From: Dastarcus helophoroides
Taxonomy: Eukaryota > Arthropoda > Insecta > Coleoptera > Bothrideridae
Length of the DNA stretch: 64,000 nt
Assembly (NCBI GenBank): GCA_028583605.1
Contig: CM053326.1
Coordinates: 349,912 to 413,911, forward strand
Direction: 5' to 3'
Shown here: piece after piece, positions 21,236-32,097 of the stretch
Layout of the letters: each line of letters opens with the position of its first letter
Position numbering within the stretch: the stretch's first letter is position 1
Notes under the pieces: generated by a model
The model's database searches: none
Told to the model about the DNA's origin: nothing
What the model saw: the letters and a program-made list of their open reading frames with translations, nothing else
Program-made: the position numbers and the translations under genes

Positions 21236-22214
21236 TACTATATGTAGCATATAATCCGGTTTCTAATTATTAATATTGCAATAAATACTTATGTAAATTA
21301 CTATTCACAATTCTAAAGTTAGTATAAAAGCAAATTATAGCAGACAAGGTATCATACCATAATTTAATATTAAAAAAATTCTTAAATGAATTAAATATCG
21401 TAATCGAAAATAAGACAATATATCTCTTTTGAAGCGGCAACGTTGCAACCAATTAATAGTTAACACTACTGAGTACTGGCATTTGCGTAAGCTGTCAATA
21501 ATTAATAAAAACAAAAAAGAATAATAATCAAATATCTTAAAGTTGTGATAAAAATTGGAAAAATTATATATATGGAAAAAAAACATGCCCGACTGAAGTA
21601 GTTTCTGAACAAACTTTAAGTCAAATTAACCCTAACCTCCTTCTAAACAAGGTAAACAAAGTTCATCAATGTTGATTATTATTTTAATTGTTTAATTATA
21701 GAATCACTGTGCACTACAACAATCAATGATATGACAGTTTTTACAACAAAAAAGAATATAATGGTAATTTTAATATACAAATTATGAAGTTTTAAAGTTT
21801 GGTATTATAATTAATTTGAAAATTAAATAAAAACAACTTTTATTTCCTAGTTTAAGTTTTTACTTCTGTCAGCAAACCCCAGACTGTCTAATTTTTTTTA
21901 AATTTTACCTTCAGGATTTTTTCTCTGCACTACTAAAAATGACTAATATTAAAAACCGGTCATTATGGTAAATTTCATTTTAACATTTTGTACTACTCAT
22001 TTGAACTGTTTGTTGGACAGTTTGTATTGATAATTATATTGTTAACTTGATTAGGATTCGATTTAGCATACAATGGTGACAAATTAGCTCATTTAGCAAT
22101 CATTTTAATGAATTGTACTTTTATTGAGGTTTCTAATTTAGAATAATTATCGCCCGTACTGGCACAAACCAAATGATTTATCCTGACCTATTTGATGCAA
22201 CTCCGTCTCTAGTT
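21236..22214. other. AT-rich stretch with a hAT-n2 right end
   Basis: ATAATCCGGTTTCTA at 21251-21265 matches the right terminus of the hAT-n2 family (compare 54796). The remainder is AT-rich without a recognisable gene; 21840-21900 shares a diverged ~60-bp segment with 52565-52625. Confidence 0.45.
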
Positions 22215-22800
22215 ATTATTATTTTTAAAGTAGGAGAAAATCCGTTACGGATATCTAGTAAGATAACCCAGATAGTGTCGGAGTTCCGCTCAAACTACGG
22301 GTACCGACTAAAAACCCCTACTTCTTCGGGCCGGACCCTTGGCCCCCAATCCCTCCGTCGGAACAGTACAATAGTGCTGAGGCACTATTGCAAGCTGTTT
22401 TGCCTGAAACATAAGAAACAAACAAAACAAAATTTTCCGAAATGGAAGTCGTACCCTAGAGGATCATCCTTGGCCTTCTAATCCTGGTTGGGATGTTTGG
22501 ATCGTAATCCACTGCCTATCGAACTAGGCGTTGGGATGCGTTTCCGCTCTCACCATCGCCCTGGAATTAACTTCCCTAAGAGAATCTCTTACCAAAGGTA
22601 GTTCAGTTTCCCTATGGAGTTGATTGTTTCTTACAAACCATGGAGCGTCCATGGCTTGTCTTAGAAAGACGTTCTGGAACACCTGGAGTTTCTTCATCAT
22701 CATTATCCGTCGCCTGTGACCAAGCTACAGATGCGTAGGTCATCGCTGTTTTTATGATTGATTTAAATCCAATGGACAGGTTACTATTTCTACCAATTTT
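22215..22800 (-). mobile_element. LINE-A 5'-truncated copy
   Basis: Minus strand: RT C-terminal codons (QATD...MKKLQVFQNVFLRQAMDA, ending RRPRMIL-like) followed by the 3' UTR and an A-rich end at the low coordinate. Stops and small deletions are present. Same 3' end as the copies at 9.8 and 42 kb. Confidence 0.8.
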
Positions 22801-23860
22801 TGGCGTAAAAAAAAAACTTTAAGTTTTAAACTGCATTGATTGTATTTTCAAGAACATCTAGATTATTTTTCGATATGACCTGATCAGTTGTCCAAATCCT
22901 TCAGTTTATAATTGAATTTTGCAGTAGCTAATGCAAACTGGTGCGTAAGTATACCTTGAAGCTAAATTTACTTTACGCAAATTATTCATTCTATGTTCAA
23001 AGAGCAAAGCCAAGTAAAATATTATGACCCAATTTTGTTTATTTTCAGAGTATTCGACCTATATTTCCGGCTTATTACTCTACCATATGTTTAATGACTT
23101 TTTTGATTGATATAGAACTTTCCACATTATCTAGTGTTTGCCCATAATTTGTATCATTTCGAGATGGTTATTATCCATCCTTCAATCATATCTGTGTTCT
23201 ATAAATAGAAAAAAATCGATGAAAAAATTAGATTTGGCGTAATCATCCAATGATTGCTTTGAAACATATATATGCATATGTGGAGGATGAAAAATACACC
23301 TTGTTATTAATGAATGAGGTCATTTAGCGAATTCACTACACGACGTTATTCTCCTCTTCATTGCTACTATGAAACAGCTTTCAGTTTCGAGGGTAAAGGG
23401 CGTCAAGTTCTTTATAAGTTTTAGAATAATGCGCATCTTGTGTAACTGAAGTGCATTTCCGTGGAAGCACGTATATTTGCCAACCTAAAGGTGGGATGCG
23501 ATGAAATCGCCTCAGAGGTGAAAGCTTGGTTCGGTAAAATAAAATTTTACAGCCACATTCCTCGAGGGGAACTTTTCGCTTTCAGAACTGCACCTGAGGA
23601 GTCTTTGTTCTAGTAATGTGACAAAAAAAAAATGTTTTTATTAGAATTATTTGATTTTAGTTTTTAAAAACCATTTTAAAGGGTTGAATCGACCTATACG
23701 TATAAACAGTAATGTAATGAACCCGTTTATTTGGAACTTTCCATTAAAACGAACTATGTATGGCACAGACTGATTATATTACTATTACTGTGTTCTGTGT
23801 TAATTAGTATTTATGCTTTAATATTGCAAAAAAATGTAGTTATAGAATTTAGTACCTAAG
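22801..23860. other. Unassigned stretch
   Basis: No ORF of note and no repeat family recognised. Probably unique sequence of moderate AT content. Confidence 0.4.
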
Positions 23861-23864
23861 GAAT

Positions 23865-24100
23865 TTTTCTAGAAAAATTTGATAAGGGGAAACGGCCGCG
23901 ATAATGAAATGGCTCCAGAAATTTTCGCAAACGATAAGTTTTATCTGCTCGTTCCTTCTGGAACCCGAAACGGGATTTATAAATAGACCCTCAGTTAGTC
24001 AATTAATTGGGGGCCAATGAATAAGTTAGTGAGTTTATTAGTTGATCAGTTAAGTGAATTACAATTGAAGTGTTCCGAATTCAATTTTGAAATAAATTGG
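23865..24100 (+). mobile_element. Diverged solo LTR relative
   Basis: Shares TTTCTAGAA, GATAAGGGGAAA-CGGCCGC, CCAGAAATTTTCGC and TCAGTTAGTCAATTA with the HSE-LTR family in the same order, but is much more diverged and lacks both termini. TTCTGGAACC replaces the distal HSE-like block. Confidence 0.7.
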
Positions 24101-24877
24101 CAGTGGCGGCTGGTGTATAAGCACTGTGGAACTGCAGCACCCCCAATTTCGCTTACGAGTTTTTTTCTCAAAATTTTTTGAACACCTTTCATTACATAAT
24201 TTTTTGTAGAAATTTTAAATTTTCTTTGATTTCTTTTTATAGAAATTTTAGATTTCTTTCACGAAGTTACGACATTCAAAAACATATTTTATTTTTAATT
24301 TTGGTCAAAATCACATTTTTAAAAACTAATTTTTGTTAAAGTATTGAGAAAGAAATCAATATTTCGAGCAGGAATTAAAATGTTAAAAAAAACTCAAATT
24401 TCTTTGAAAATGTCATCATTTTAAGAAAATAATTACAATTTCAAAAAAAATCTAAATCCTTCTCGCATTTTACTATTTCTCTAAAAATAAGTTAATACGG
24501 TATCTTCGAGCTTTTACCTCAAATCTCATTTGGTATGAAATTTTTAAGTTATTTTTTCAGATATTTCGATTTTTTTTTAGGAAATTTTGATTTTTCCATG
24601 TTTCCTAAATATTTTATAAAAAGAAATTTTCTCGAAATTTCCATTTTTCCTAAAAGTGTTGTTCTTAAAATTTCTTCTAGAAATTCCAACTTATCCAGAT
24701 TTTTCTTTATGTTCCACTAATTTGCTTTAAAAATGTCAAGTTTTTTCTCGACACTTTGACATTTTAAAGTTTATTTTATTTTGAAGTTTTGACAAAAAAT
24801 GTTTGGAAAAAGCCCTAAAAGCTTTATAAAAATTTCAACATTTTGGAAAAAACAAAAAAAATAACATTTTTTTGGTG
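24101..24877. repeat. hAT-n1-like end followed by AT-rich array
   Basis: CAGTGGCGGCTGGTG at 24101-24115 is the terminal sequence of hAT-n1, but the sequence after it differs from the other copies. From about 24160 the region is a T-rich then A-rich degenerate array. Confidence 0.5.
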
Positions 24878-25085
24878 GAACGGACTAGTCCTTGATTATC
24901 TTCAAAAATTGAAAAACAAAACTTGTCTCCTGAAAACAAGAAAGATTAAAAAACACAACAAAGTTTGACTATCGAGTATCTTTCTGAAAATGATAGCTTG
25001 GCTGCGAAACGCTTAGAGCAACCTTTGTTGTGTTTTTGAATCTTTCTTGGTTTCAGGGGACAAGTTTTGTATTTCAATTTTTTTA
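24878..25085. repeat. PAL repeat
   Basis: Left end TTGGTGGAACGGACTAGTCC; loop region shortened; right arm ends GTTTTGTATTTCAATTT. ATAACATT lies on both sides (about 24861 and 25091), a possible target duplication. Confidence 0.8.
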
Positions 25086-25274
25086 CGATATAACATTGTT
25101 GGTACTTATAAAAATCAGTTCTTGTGAAATTTACATTTATTTGCATCGGTTCCAAAATCTCCAAATAAGCCTATCCTAAAAAACAAACGAAATATACCAA
25201 CAGGGAGGTTAGAAGCATCAAGGTGCCCCACAGTGTGACTTGTGAGAATAATTTTTAACGTTATAAATCCATTA

Positions 25275-26095
25275 TAAAAGTGAATTATTATTATTATTCC
25301 TATGGCGTTGGTTATCCCTGCCGCACTAAAGCTTTCGTTTATTGTGCCTCCCCACAATTATCTCATAATTGGCTCGTTCTTTTGAAGAATTCCAGAACCT
25401 CCTTTATGGATGTTTCCACTATTCTCTCGTGTTCAGAGCATTCCCAAAGCCTTGCCAGAGCCAGACATTCACAAAATATGTGTAAAGGAGTTTCTTCTTC
25501 CTCTCCACACATTCTACAAGTAGAATTTCTTTTACGCCAATTGTTGTAAGATGTTTCATTAGGCCACAGTGTCCAGTAAATAGTCCAACTGTCCACCTGA
25601 ACTGATTTCTGCTTAACTGTAATAGTTCTCTGGCTCTCTTTTCTAATGGTGCGTCAATGATTACCTCAGACCATTGGCCACCACCAGTGAGTGCTGTTCT
25701 TTCCTTAGTAGTTCCTCTTTTGCCGCTTTGTAAGCAAGCGGACAGCAGTGGGTTCTGGTCCTATTAGAGGAAACTCGGCTCCCCTTTTGGCTAGAAGGTC
25801 TGCCCTTTCATTTCCTTCAATTCCCCGACCCTGCCTCAACCAAGTATAACTGTATTGTGCTGTGCCAAGTTGCTTAGCTTATCAAAGTAATCTTTGACCG
25901 TTCTGGAGTTTATTTCATAAGCTCTCGACTAGTCTCTGCTCTCGACGCATTTAGTGTTGTTTGCCTGTCGCTATAGATCACGATTCTCTTGGTTTCATAA
26001 GACCTCCTGATCATTGCTTGAACGCTGGCTGTAATTGCAGTAACTTTTGCCTGAAATTCGGTTGCCAAAGATCCCAGATTTATGTAAAATTTATT
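25275..26095 (-). pseudogene. LINE-D RNase H and CCHC C-terminus, 3' end
   Basis: Minus-strand translation: FQAKVTAITASVQAM (Glu replaced by Lys in the usual FQAEV block), IVIYSDRQTTLNAS (Asp), IEGNERADLLAKRGAEFPLI (Asp), and after frameshifts the C-terminal Cys/His motif STCRMCGEEEETPLHIFCEC (C-X2-C-X8-H-X3-C). The stop is followed by a 3' UTR ending in AAT/AATAAT repeats at about 25287-25300. RNase H plus a TAA-type tail is known from I-clade LINEs; assignment to that clade is inference. Confidence 0.8.
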
Positions 26096-26634
26096 CCCTG
26101 GTTGAAAGTGAAACTTTTATTTGCAAAATAAAACTAATTTTTGTTGTTTAATAGAAGCTCTAATTTGGAACGACAACATATTTCAGTTAAACAAAAAAAA
26201 CTTAACTACGACACCATACGGAGATCTCATGATAAAATCACATTAAAATAGATTTATTCTGTGCAATGCACTTCTTCTACGTATATTAAATTAAGTTGTG
26301 AAGCATTAGCAAATTAGTTTGCTTGCCTATGTAAATGATATGCACCTATTTAACATAATTTATTAATTATCTTGTTGTAGAGGCGAATAAAATGTCACCG
26401 ACGAGCTATGACGATGAAAACGAAGTAGGGATACCACACTTCCGGGCGACACCTTTGTTTGTAACACAGGAATGCCAACCTTCACCCGTTAATGGTGTCA
26501 TTTATCAGAATATTAAACAGCTGTTTTGATAAGTCTATATAAATTAGCTTGATTGTCCTATTAAGCTAATTAAATGGCATTGTTATCGCTTGGCATCCGA
26601 TAACTTTAAATTGACGATAATTATGAGTTGATCT
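26096..26634. other. Unassigned stretch
   Basis: Nothing recognised; no ORF above 60 codons and no shared repeat. Confidence 0.4.
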
Positions 26635-26938
26635 TGTTCCCTGAAACCAAGAAAGATTAAAAAATACAAAAAAAAAGATGCTCTTATGCGTTTCGATTGC
26701 CAAGATGATAGCTGAAGATGATAGCTTGGCTATTGAAACGCCTAAGAAGATCTTTTAATGTATTTTTAATCTTTCATGATTGCAGGGGACAAGATTTGTA
26801 TTTCAATTTAAAACAATATATTGCATGGAAAAATAAGTGGTTGCATTCCAAGGCTTTTTGATCCATATAGTGATAATTTTCTTCAAATTTGTATTTCAAT
26901 TTAGAGGATAAGCAAGGACCAGTCCATTCCGCCAAAAA
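26635..26938. repeat. PAL repeat plus detached outer right arm
   Basis: 26635-26812 is a PAL palindrome. It is followed by TGGTTGCATTCCAAGGCTTT, shared with 28.44 and 29.44 kb, and then at 26883-26938 by the outer right PAL arm (GTATTTCAATTT...GGACCAGTCCATTCC). The outer arm has been separated from the core by ~70 bp. Confidence 0.7.
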
Positions 26939-27199
26939 AAAAACCTTCTATTTGTGAAAATGTTGATGTATAAAAGTCCGTTCCAACAAAAAAAAATTAT
27001 AAGTGAATCATTTCAGCAAATCTTTAACATAAATTGGGAGATAGTTATTTGATCCTGATTTTTTGAATTTAATGAATTGATGCGAATCAGTTGCAGAGTT
27101 TTATCTATTTTTAGAATATTTCTGCATTTTCATCCTAAGAACATATTTGCCCCCGTGGAAGTTTAATATTGAACAATTATTATTAGGGTGTATGTATTA

Positions 27200-27403
27200 T
27201 GGTGGAACGGACAGGTCCTTGGTCATCTTCAAAAATTGAAATACAGATCTTGTTCCCTGAAACCAAGAAAGATTAAAAAACATAACAAAGGTTGCTCTAA
27301 CGCGTTTCGACAGCCAGCGATACTGGCTATCGAAACGCGTTAGAGCAACCTTCGTTGTGTTTTTTAATCTTTCTTGATTTCAGGAGACAAGATTTGTATT
27401 TCA
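27200..27403. repeat. PAL repeat with 15-bp target duplication
   Basis: A clean 204-bp palindrome: GGTGGAACGGACAGGTCCTT at the left, GCTCTAACGCGTTTCGACAG / CTATCGAAACGCGTTAGAGC near the centre, GATTTGTATTTCA at the right. AGGGTGTATGTATTA flanks it on both sides (27185-27199 and 27404-27418). The perfect duplication shows the insertion boundaries. No ORF. Confidence 0.9.
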
Positions 27404-27463
27404 AGGGTGTATGTATTACGTGCAAACTATTAAATTTTATTTCTTTTATTTTCAGCAACATAT

Positions 27464-27838
27464 TGTAACGCAATGTAAATAGATGGGACAGAATTTAGAA
27501 TAGAATTGTATAATTTAGTAAATAAAAAAAGTTTCTAGAAGGATCTGATAAGGGGAAAGCGGCCGCGATAACGAAACAAATGGCAGATGAGCGTTCCAGA
27601 AATTTCGGGAACGATAAGCCTTATCTGCCGAAAAGTTCTAGAAGCCAGGCGCCAAAACTATAAAAGGCGGTCAGCTTTCCCTCGAGTTAGTCAGTTAGAA
27701 TCAATGTAATTAGTGAGTAAAAGTCAATAATAAGTGAGTTAATTGTCAATTGTGGTGATCCAAGTTTAGTTTAGTAATAAAGTGGGTATTATTTTCAATT
27801 CACATGTGAATCAATACGAACCGATAAGGAGCGTAACA
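27464..27838 (+). mobile_element. Solo LTR (HSE-LTR family), best copy
   Basis: 375 bp, beginning TGTAACGCAATG and ending GAGCGTAACA, with ATAT on both sides as target duplication. Order of parts: HSE-like TTCTAGAA, GATAAGGGGAAAGCGGCCGC, HSE-like TTCCAGAAATTTC, inverted repeat region, TTCTAGAA, TATAAAAG, TCAGT initiator, AATAAA at 27776-27781. No second LTR or coding region adjoins it. Its transcript start and polyadenylation signal would define U3-R-U5 in the usual way. Confidence 0.9.
27533..27697 (+). promoter_or_regulatory. LTR core promoter with heat-shock-element-like blocks
   Basis: TTCTAGAA at 27533-27540, TTCCAGAAATTTC at 27594-27606 and TTCTAGAA at 27636-27643 are alternating TTC/GAA pentamer arrays, the known binding form for heat shock factor. 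TATAAAAG at 27659-27666 lies about 34 bp before the A of TCAGT (27691-27695). The function is inferred; the motifs are directly visible and recur in the other copies. Confidence 0.65.
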
Positions 27839-28314
27839 ATATAAAGGCGAAATACCAACTTCGGCTTCGTAAAGAAGCATCTTTCGAACTGCTTAATTGA
27901 ATTCTTGCACGTTTGATCAATTCCTATACACAAACCATTTAAGTGTAAAAGTGCTTTTAATTATAATATGAAATACTTTTGTCGTCACATCATCACGTCT
28001 TTTTTAGATTCCGTTTATGTCATTGCTTTCAATTTCTGACATTTAATTAAACTAAGGAAACCTAGTGACTGTTTTCTTTGTGAGAAGATGCGAGGGTATA
28101 ATGTAATTATCAAAAAATTAACCCAAACGTTCCACACTACCGAATATACTGATTGTGAGAATCTTATTCATTCAAAACCTTATGTGCTGCAACTACTCAT
28201 TTATTGAAAGTTCAAATTTTTCTCGAAACTGGAAGTTGTATCAACATTATCTTGTCTTTCGAAATTATTTTACCAATTCTGTCAAAATTCGAATTTATCT
28301 GAACATTTGTACTT
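27839..28314. other. Unassigned stretch
   Basis: Nothing recognised apart from short ORFs. Confidence 0.4.
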
Positions 28315-30000
28315 CTTTAGACTTCGACAATTTATTGTTTCTTTTTGAAAAAGTTCAGAGCAACCTTTGTTATGGTTTTTTATCTTTCTTAGTTTCAGGG
28401 GACAAGATTGATTTTTAAAAAAATATTGTATGGAATAATAAGTGGTTGCATTCCAATAGTGATTCACATAGTGATAATTTTTTTCAAATAAAAAACTTGA
28501 ATTAGCTAAGGATAGAATGCAGATCAAATGTCTTTTGGACTATTTCATTTAGATGAATATTTTCGGAGTTAGCGCTAGTTTATTAAATTGCACGCAGGCG
28601 ACCTCTATAAACTGTGTTAGTCATCGACTCATTGCCAATTTCGAACGAATGCTTTTTATCTCTGACATTTTCAACGCAGTTTTCAGTTTCATAAATATTT
28701 GGATTAACTGTAGAAAAAAGTGTGTTTATCTGAAAATCGACAATACTTTCTATATTTCAATTATAACACAAGAAAATGTTGATAATATTTCAAATTCTTC
28801 TCTTTTCGAATTTATGTGAACATTTGGAGTTTTTTTTTTAATTCGTCTTGTTCCCGAAATTACAAATCTATTCCCAAAGTTTAACTTTCTCTGGAAAAAT
28901 TCAATTTTGTTTATTTCCTTCTTCTCTGTAAAACTTCGGCTTTTTAAAAGTTTGACGATTCTTCCTAAGTTTTCAATTTTTTACCAGTGGCCGTAACGAA
29001 AGAGCCAGCCGCAATAAAAAATTGATTTTGTAAATTTCTAATAAGCCACAGAGTTTTATTTCTAATTTTACATTTTATTTCAAAATTAAATCAGATAAAT
29101 CATACAAAGTATGGGACAGGGAGACTTCCTCTGACTCATGTAGTTAAACGAAAATATATCTAGACCAAAAGACTTTTTATTTCTCAAAATTTAGACCTTG
29201 GCTTCAAAATTTGCTTTTTCATTTTCGCAATTTCGACTTTTTTAACTCTTATCTATATTAGTGTTCTTTTTTTATTTTCTATTTTGTTCCTGAAATTTAG
29301 ACTTTTACCCCAAATCTTCCTTTTTTGTCAAAACTCGACAATTTATGAAAGAGTTCAAAGCAATCTTTTTTGATTTTTTTTATCTTTCTTGGTTTCAGAG
29401 GGACAAGATTGATTTAAAAAAAAATTACGGAAAAATAATTGGTTGCATTCCAAGGCTTTTTGATCCATATAATGATAATTTTCTTCAAATCAAAAACTCT
29501 AATTAGCTGAAGTATAGAATGCAGATCAAGTGTCTTTTGGACTATTTCATTTAGATAGAATATTTTCGGAGTTAGCACTAGTTTATTAAATTGCACGCAG
29601 GCAACCTCTATAAACTGTGTTAGTCATCGATTCATTACCAATTTCGAACGAATGCTTTTTATCTCTGACATTATTAACGCAGTTTTCAGTTTCGTAAATA
29701 TTTGGATTGACTGTAGAAAAAAGTACGCTTATCTGAAAATCGACAATATTTTCTATATTTCAATTATAACACAAGAAAATCTTGGTAACATTTCAAATTC
29801 TCTCGAAATTTCAAAATTCTCAAAATTTAACGTTCTCTGGGAAAATGCAAATTTTTTACTTTACTTCTCTTCTAAAAAACTTCGGCTTCGACAATTTTCC
29901 TAAGCTTTCAATATTTTCAATTTCTCTTTTCGAAATTTTACAACACAAATACACAGTTTAAATTTGTCTAAAAGTTTTAGGTTTTAAATTTATGTTCTGG
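28315..30000. repeat. ~1-kb tandem duplication
   Basis: Two diverged units with an offset near 1000 bp. Landmarks in each: CGACAATTTAT, a PAL right-arm half (TTTATCTTTCTTAGTTTCAG at 28380; same at 29379), GTGGTTGCATTCCAA, TATTTTCGGAGTTAGCGCTA (28558) / CACTA (29560), TGTGTTAGTCATCGA, CAGTTTTCAGTTTC. A third copy of the core lies at 61.23-61.87 kb. At 28995-29155 there is also a segment found inverted at 33595-33745 (AGCCAGCCGCAATAAAAAAT). Confidence 0.75.
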
Positions 30001-30757
30001 ATTTCAATCTAGTTGTCGAAATTCAACTTTTTTTTCACACGTAAGTAAACATGATTTAATTTGGTCTATTAACTATTTACTGCAGTAATTGTTATAGAAC
30101 CCTACTTGCGCGAACCCGACTCGCTCTTGGCTGAATTATTATTTTTGTATGGCTCAAATCATCATCATCAGAAACTAATAAATCTGATTGATATTGCTTA
30201 GTTATAACTTATCTAACTTTGTCACCGAATATCTACCTCCCAAGTCGATATCTCTTGCTTTCTCATATCAAATTACACAGACATTTGCTAAATAGCAAAA
30301 ACAATCAACATGCGGTCATTTTTTGCCAAGTACGGATCGGCATTGAGCAGAAAAAGGATGCTTGAATGAGCCAGCAAACAACCATGGAGCACCTGCCGCA
30401 GTTGGAAAACTTGCAAGGACTTGTAAACTCCACGCAAGTTTCAGTCCGTTGTTCAGGCACATAAAATGCTAATATTACAAAGTAAAGTTGAAATTTATGG
30501 ATCCACAACTGCGCGCGGATTCCATTATAATTAAACAACATTTGAAAGTTTCCAAATATTAAATTCGAACCTATTTTAATTTTCAAATGAGGTGAAGGAG
30601 TAGTGACGACTTATTTAGAAATGTACCTACATTATTGTATTGAACACACTTAATATTGACATACCAGTATTTGAATTTATTCATTTTAAGGCTTCTGGGC
30701 CTTAAAAGGAAAAAAGGGAACCCTTATAATCTCACTCTTCGTATCCATCTGCCCGTC
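30001..30757. other. Unassigned stretch
   Basis: A minus ORF of 93 codons (30305-30586) has no recognisable domain. No repeat family seen. Confidence 0.35.
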
Positions 30758-31040
30758 AGTAGATATATCAGGAGAGTTCTGCGCCAAATGCCGTCACAGC
30801 ACTCGTCTAACAGTTGTCTTGTCTAGCAATTGGTTTCAGTTGTACAGCACTTGTCTAACAGTTGGTCTAGCTTGTCTAGCAGTTGGTTTTTAATCAACTC
30901 TTAGACAAGTAGCTCTCCAACTGAAATCAACTATTAGAAAAGTAGCTATACAACTGAAACCAATTGCTAGACAAGTAAAACCAACTGTTAGACGAGTGCT
31001 GTGACGGCGTTTGGCGCAGAACTCTCCTGATATATCTACT
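30758..31040. mobile_element. 283-bp foldback element
   Basis: The outer ~58 bp at each end are nearly perfect inverted repeats (AGTAGATATATCAGGAGAGT at left; its complement at right), and the inner sequence (TTGGTTTCAGTTGTA / TACAACTGAAACCAA) continues the hairpin. CCCGTC is found immediately outside both ends (30752-30757, 31041-31046), a probable 6-bp target duplication. Not related to the PAL family. Superfamily not determined. Confidence 0.85.
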
Positions 31041-31074
31041 CCCGTCTATCACAAATAGGTTTTCTTTGAAAGTT

Positions 31075-31190
31075 GTATCTCTCTGAAGATGACAGCTTGA
31101 CTTTCGAAACGCGATTAGAGCAACGTTTGTTGTGTTTTTTAATCTTTCTTGGTTTCAGGGGGAGGACAAGTTCTGTATATCAATTTTCGA
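31075..31190 (+). repeat. PAL half-element
   Basis: Right arm only: TATCTCTCTGAAGATGACAG, then TCGAAACGCGATTAGAGC, through GGACAAGTTCTGTATATCAA. Confidence 0.75.
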
Positions 31191-31376
31191 AAATTATGCA
31201 ACGTAGGAATTTTGCACAGCGTTAATTCTCGATGATCCACCAACGATTACCCACGTAAGCAAAGCCTATGGACTATGAATATATTATGAATATACATCTA
31301 ATATTTATTTACGAATGAATATTAGTGGTCTACCCAAAATATATCCATATCCGTGGTTTGCTATGTGGGTAGAAAA

Positions 31377-32096
31377 CAGTGGCGGCTGATGACTTTTTGA
31401 CAGGGCGTGCGCAGATCCAAAATTATTAGTAGTTAAGAGTTTAGGCGACTCCAGTGTCATAGCAAGATATTAAATTTAAGAAAAACAAAAGTGACACAAA
31501 AGATGTGATATTTAGTAGTATTTTTACGAATTAAATTTAATTACCATCTTATAATCTCCATTTCATGAAAACTGCATTTGAAAATAAAATATATTTTATT
31601 ACAATGTTCTAATTAAACTCTACAAAAACACAAAAAAAATATGTTTTAAAACAAAATCCGCTCTACGATCTTTTAAAGAAATAAAGTCTTCATTACTTTC
31701 TCATCAAAATTGTTTAAATCCAAATCTATAAATGAATAATTAGACCCTACTAGACTGCTATCTCTTTGTGAATACCGGTATTATTGGCAGTTAGGCCTGT
31801 AAGCGGCACAATTAACAATCGCAGTCAGATCAGCCGGGACCTACGCATTTAGCATCATAAACCTAAATACACAGTCCAAACTCTGACTCGTACTCATCAT
31901 TTGGCAATATCGCACATGCGCGGAGCGGCGTACCCCGGGCTAGCTTTAGTATTCTGTAGTTTATTTCTCCGTATCCCGTGAAGACCGTAGATAGGCATCG
32001 CACGACACCATCGCTAGATGCATATTTGTGCGCGCACCAACTTATTTAAATTTCCTTATAATATTTAATATGTATAACGGAATCAAACGTTGGTGT
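31377..32096 (+). mobile_element. hAT-n1 element, right end missing
   Basis: Starts CAGTGGCGGCTGATGACTTT and matches the hAT-n1 copies at 38.1/40.0 and 44.5 kb for ~720 bp, up to the phrase TTGGTGTATTTT, where it stops abruptly against the 293-bp tandem repeats. No ORF; non-autonomous. It represents subtype 1 of the family (for example GTGACACAAAAGATGTGATA where subtype 2 has GTGATACAAAAGGTGTGATA). Confidence 0.85.
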
Positions 32097-32097
32097 A

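Noticed and set aside
31075..31190. Active hammerhead ribozyme
   Set aside because: Only the CUGANGA...GAAA part is suggestive. Stem III and a cleavage triplet are not seen, so it is kept only as a low-weight finding.
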